The notes under the pieces are model-generated. The model was not told the DNA's origin, did not search any database, and was given only the letters and a program-made list of their open reading frames with translations. A stretch of 13,407 nucleotides of DNA from Sulfurovaceae bacterium (GTDB lineage Bacteria > Campylobacterota > Campylobacteria > Campylobacterales > Sulfurovaceae), in contig JAOZOG010000012.1 in the NCBI GenBank assembly GCA_029933395.1, forward strand, positions 1 through 13,407. The letters are read 5' to 3'. Positions 12,875 through 13,407 of the stretch are shown here, piece after piece. A program made the translations under genes and the position numbers. Each line of letters starts with the position of its first letter. Within the stretch, counting starts at the first letter, position 1.

Positions 12875-13407
12875 ATGAAGAGAATTGTATTAGCCAGTGC
12901 CATAGCAATAGCAAGTATTACAACAGTCCAAGCAGACTTTAGTTTCGGTGACATGTTCAAAGATATGAAGGATGCCGCTACATCTATGAGTCATGATGCA
13001 CGAGATAGTGTCACCGCGATGAAAGATGGTGCCGTCGAAACAAGTAAAAGTGCAGAGCGTACCGTTACTAATGTCAGTAAAGACGCAAAAGATTCAGCTG
13101 TCAAAGTTTCGGATGACTTGAAGACAAGTGAAATTGCAACCGTGAACAGTTCAGAGCGTACCGTCACCAACGTCAGTAAAGATGTGAGAGACAGTACGGT
13201 GGAGATCGCGGAAGATACCAAAGATTCTATCACCAATACGACCAGAGATATGAAAGACAGTTCGACAATGGCGACGAAAGATTTCAAAGATAGCGCGATT
13301 GCTGTATCTCATGATGTCAATGATGCGACAAAAACAGTCTCCAATGATTCAAGAGATTCTGTCAAGACAGTTTCCAATGACTCCAGAGACTCTGTCAAAA
13401 CAGTTTC
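12875..13407 (+). CDS. Exported protein of 11-residue (hendecad) repeats, 3'-truncated by window edge
   Basis: I do not recognise a named family. The frame opens at ATG 12875 behind a strong AGGAGG (12861-12866, 8 nt spacing) and is still open at the window end, giving 177 codons so far. A Sec signal peptide (1-20, ending VQA) is followed by DFSFGDMF and then near-continuous 11-residue units from residue 29: consensus [KNH]-D-x-[KR]-D-S-x-x-x-x-[ST], e.g. KDAKDSAVKVS (69-79), KDFKDSAIAVS (135-145), NDSRDSVKTVS (157-167). Two units (29-50) are separated by a 7-residue spacer (51-57) from eleven units in unbroken register (58 to the edge). No Cys or Pro occurs in the mature part. The pattern predicts a long amphipathic helix or right-handed coiled coil, resembling LEA group 3 or apolipoprotein-like repeats; similarity of pattern, not proven homology. 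Probably periplasmic or surface; function unknown. Confidence 0.8.
   Translation, partial: MKRIVLASAIAIASITTVQADFSFGDMFKDMKDAATSMSHDARDSVTAMKDGAVETSKSAERTVTNVSKDAKDSAVKVSDDLKTSEIATVNSSERTVTNVSKDVRDSTVEIAEDTKDSITNTTRDMKDSSTMATKDFKDSAIAVSHDVNDATKTVSNDSRDSVKTVSNDSRDSVKTV
13053..13184 (+). repeat. 99-nt spaced internal duplication in the repeat-protein gene
   Basis: CAGAGCGTACCGT occurs at 13053-13065 and again at 13152-13164, exactly 99 nt (three 33-nt units) apart, and the similarity continues through the coding for ERTVTNVSKD (residues 61-70 and 94-103). This shows growth of the gene by duplication of a three-unit block. Confidence 0.8.
13334..13407 (+). repeat. 33-bp tandem repeat at the right edge
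   Basis: Units at 13334-13366 and 13367-13399 encode the same 11 residues (TVSNDSRDSVK) and differ at six bases, nearly all third-codon changes; a third copy starts at 13400 and is cut by the window end. The copies are the most alike in the gene, suggesting recent expansion and more copies beyond the edge. Confidence 0.88.

Noticed and set aside
12991..13287. Minus-strand open frame in the right-edge repeat region
   Set aside because: It is the antisense shadow of the hendecad gene: the periodic + strand codons produce a repetitive Ser/Val/Leu-rich translation without a ribosome site.
13334..13407. CRISPR array
   Set aside because: The repeats are directly adjacent 33-bp units without spacers, are in frame, and encode a repeated 11-residue protein motif.

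Overview
The window looks like chromosome of a Campylobacterota (Epsilonproteobacteria) member, most likely a Sulfurovum-like lineage. The main reason is the left block aroA-ispH-rpsA-serA, an order I recall from Campylobacter jejuni and relatives, together with a moderate G+C content, AT-rich promoters of the TATAAT type and protein sequences that read as epsilonproteobacterial. The genus is an inference; no rRNA gene or other decisive marker is present.

Layout. Bases 1-4948 hold housekeeping genes on the + strand: the 3' part of aroA, ispH translationally coupled to it, then a promoter, rpsA and serA, closed by a textbook terminator at 4963-4988. Bases 5114-10715 hold a four-gene + strand operon for a tripartite efflux system: a TolC-type outer-membrane factor, a periplasmic adaptor, and an RND permease encoded as two separate, ATGA-overlapping genes, one half-transporter each. 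Then comes efp (elongation factor P) with its own promoter and a small hairpin in its leader. Convergent to efp, on the - strand, is a two-gene operon reading from 12684 down to 11430: a small exported c'-type (class II-like) monohaem cytochrome, then a second, methionine-rich RND adaptor that is a clear paralogue of the first. A divergent AT-rich intergenic region (12685-12874) leads to a + strand gene that runs off the right edge. It encodes an exported protein made almost entirely of 11-residue repeats.

How the genes may work together. The outer-membrane factor, adaptor 1 and the two permease halves should assemble into one envelope-spanning, proton-driven pump. The proton-relay residues are divided between the two halves, so both are needed. 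The second adaptor has no pump of its own in view, is co-transcribed with a cytochrome, and may serve the same pump under other conditions. The substrate cannot be read from the sequence; a His-rich tail on the permease and Met-rich stretches in the adaptor and outer-membrane protein make metal or redox stress a reasonable guess only.

The most unusual items are the split RND permease, the cytochrome plus orphan-adaptor operon, and the hendecad-repeat secreted protein. No RNA genes, insertion sequences or CRISPR arrays were seen, and no stretch over 300 bases lacks a gene.
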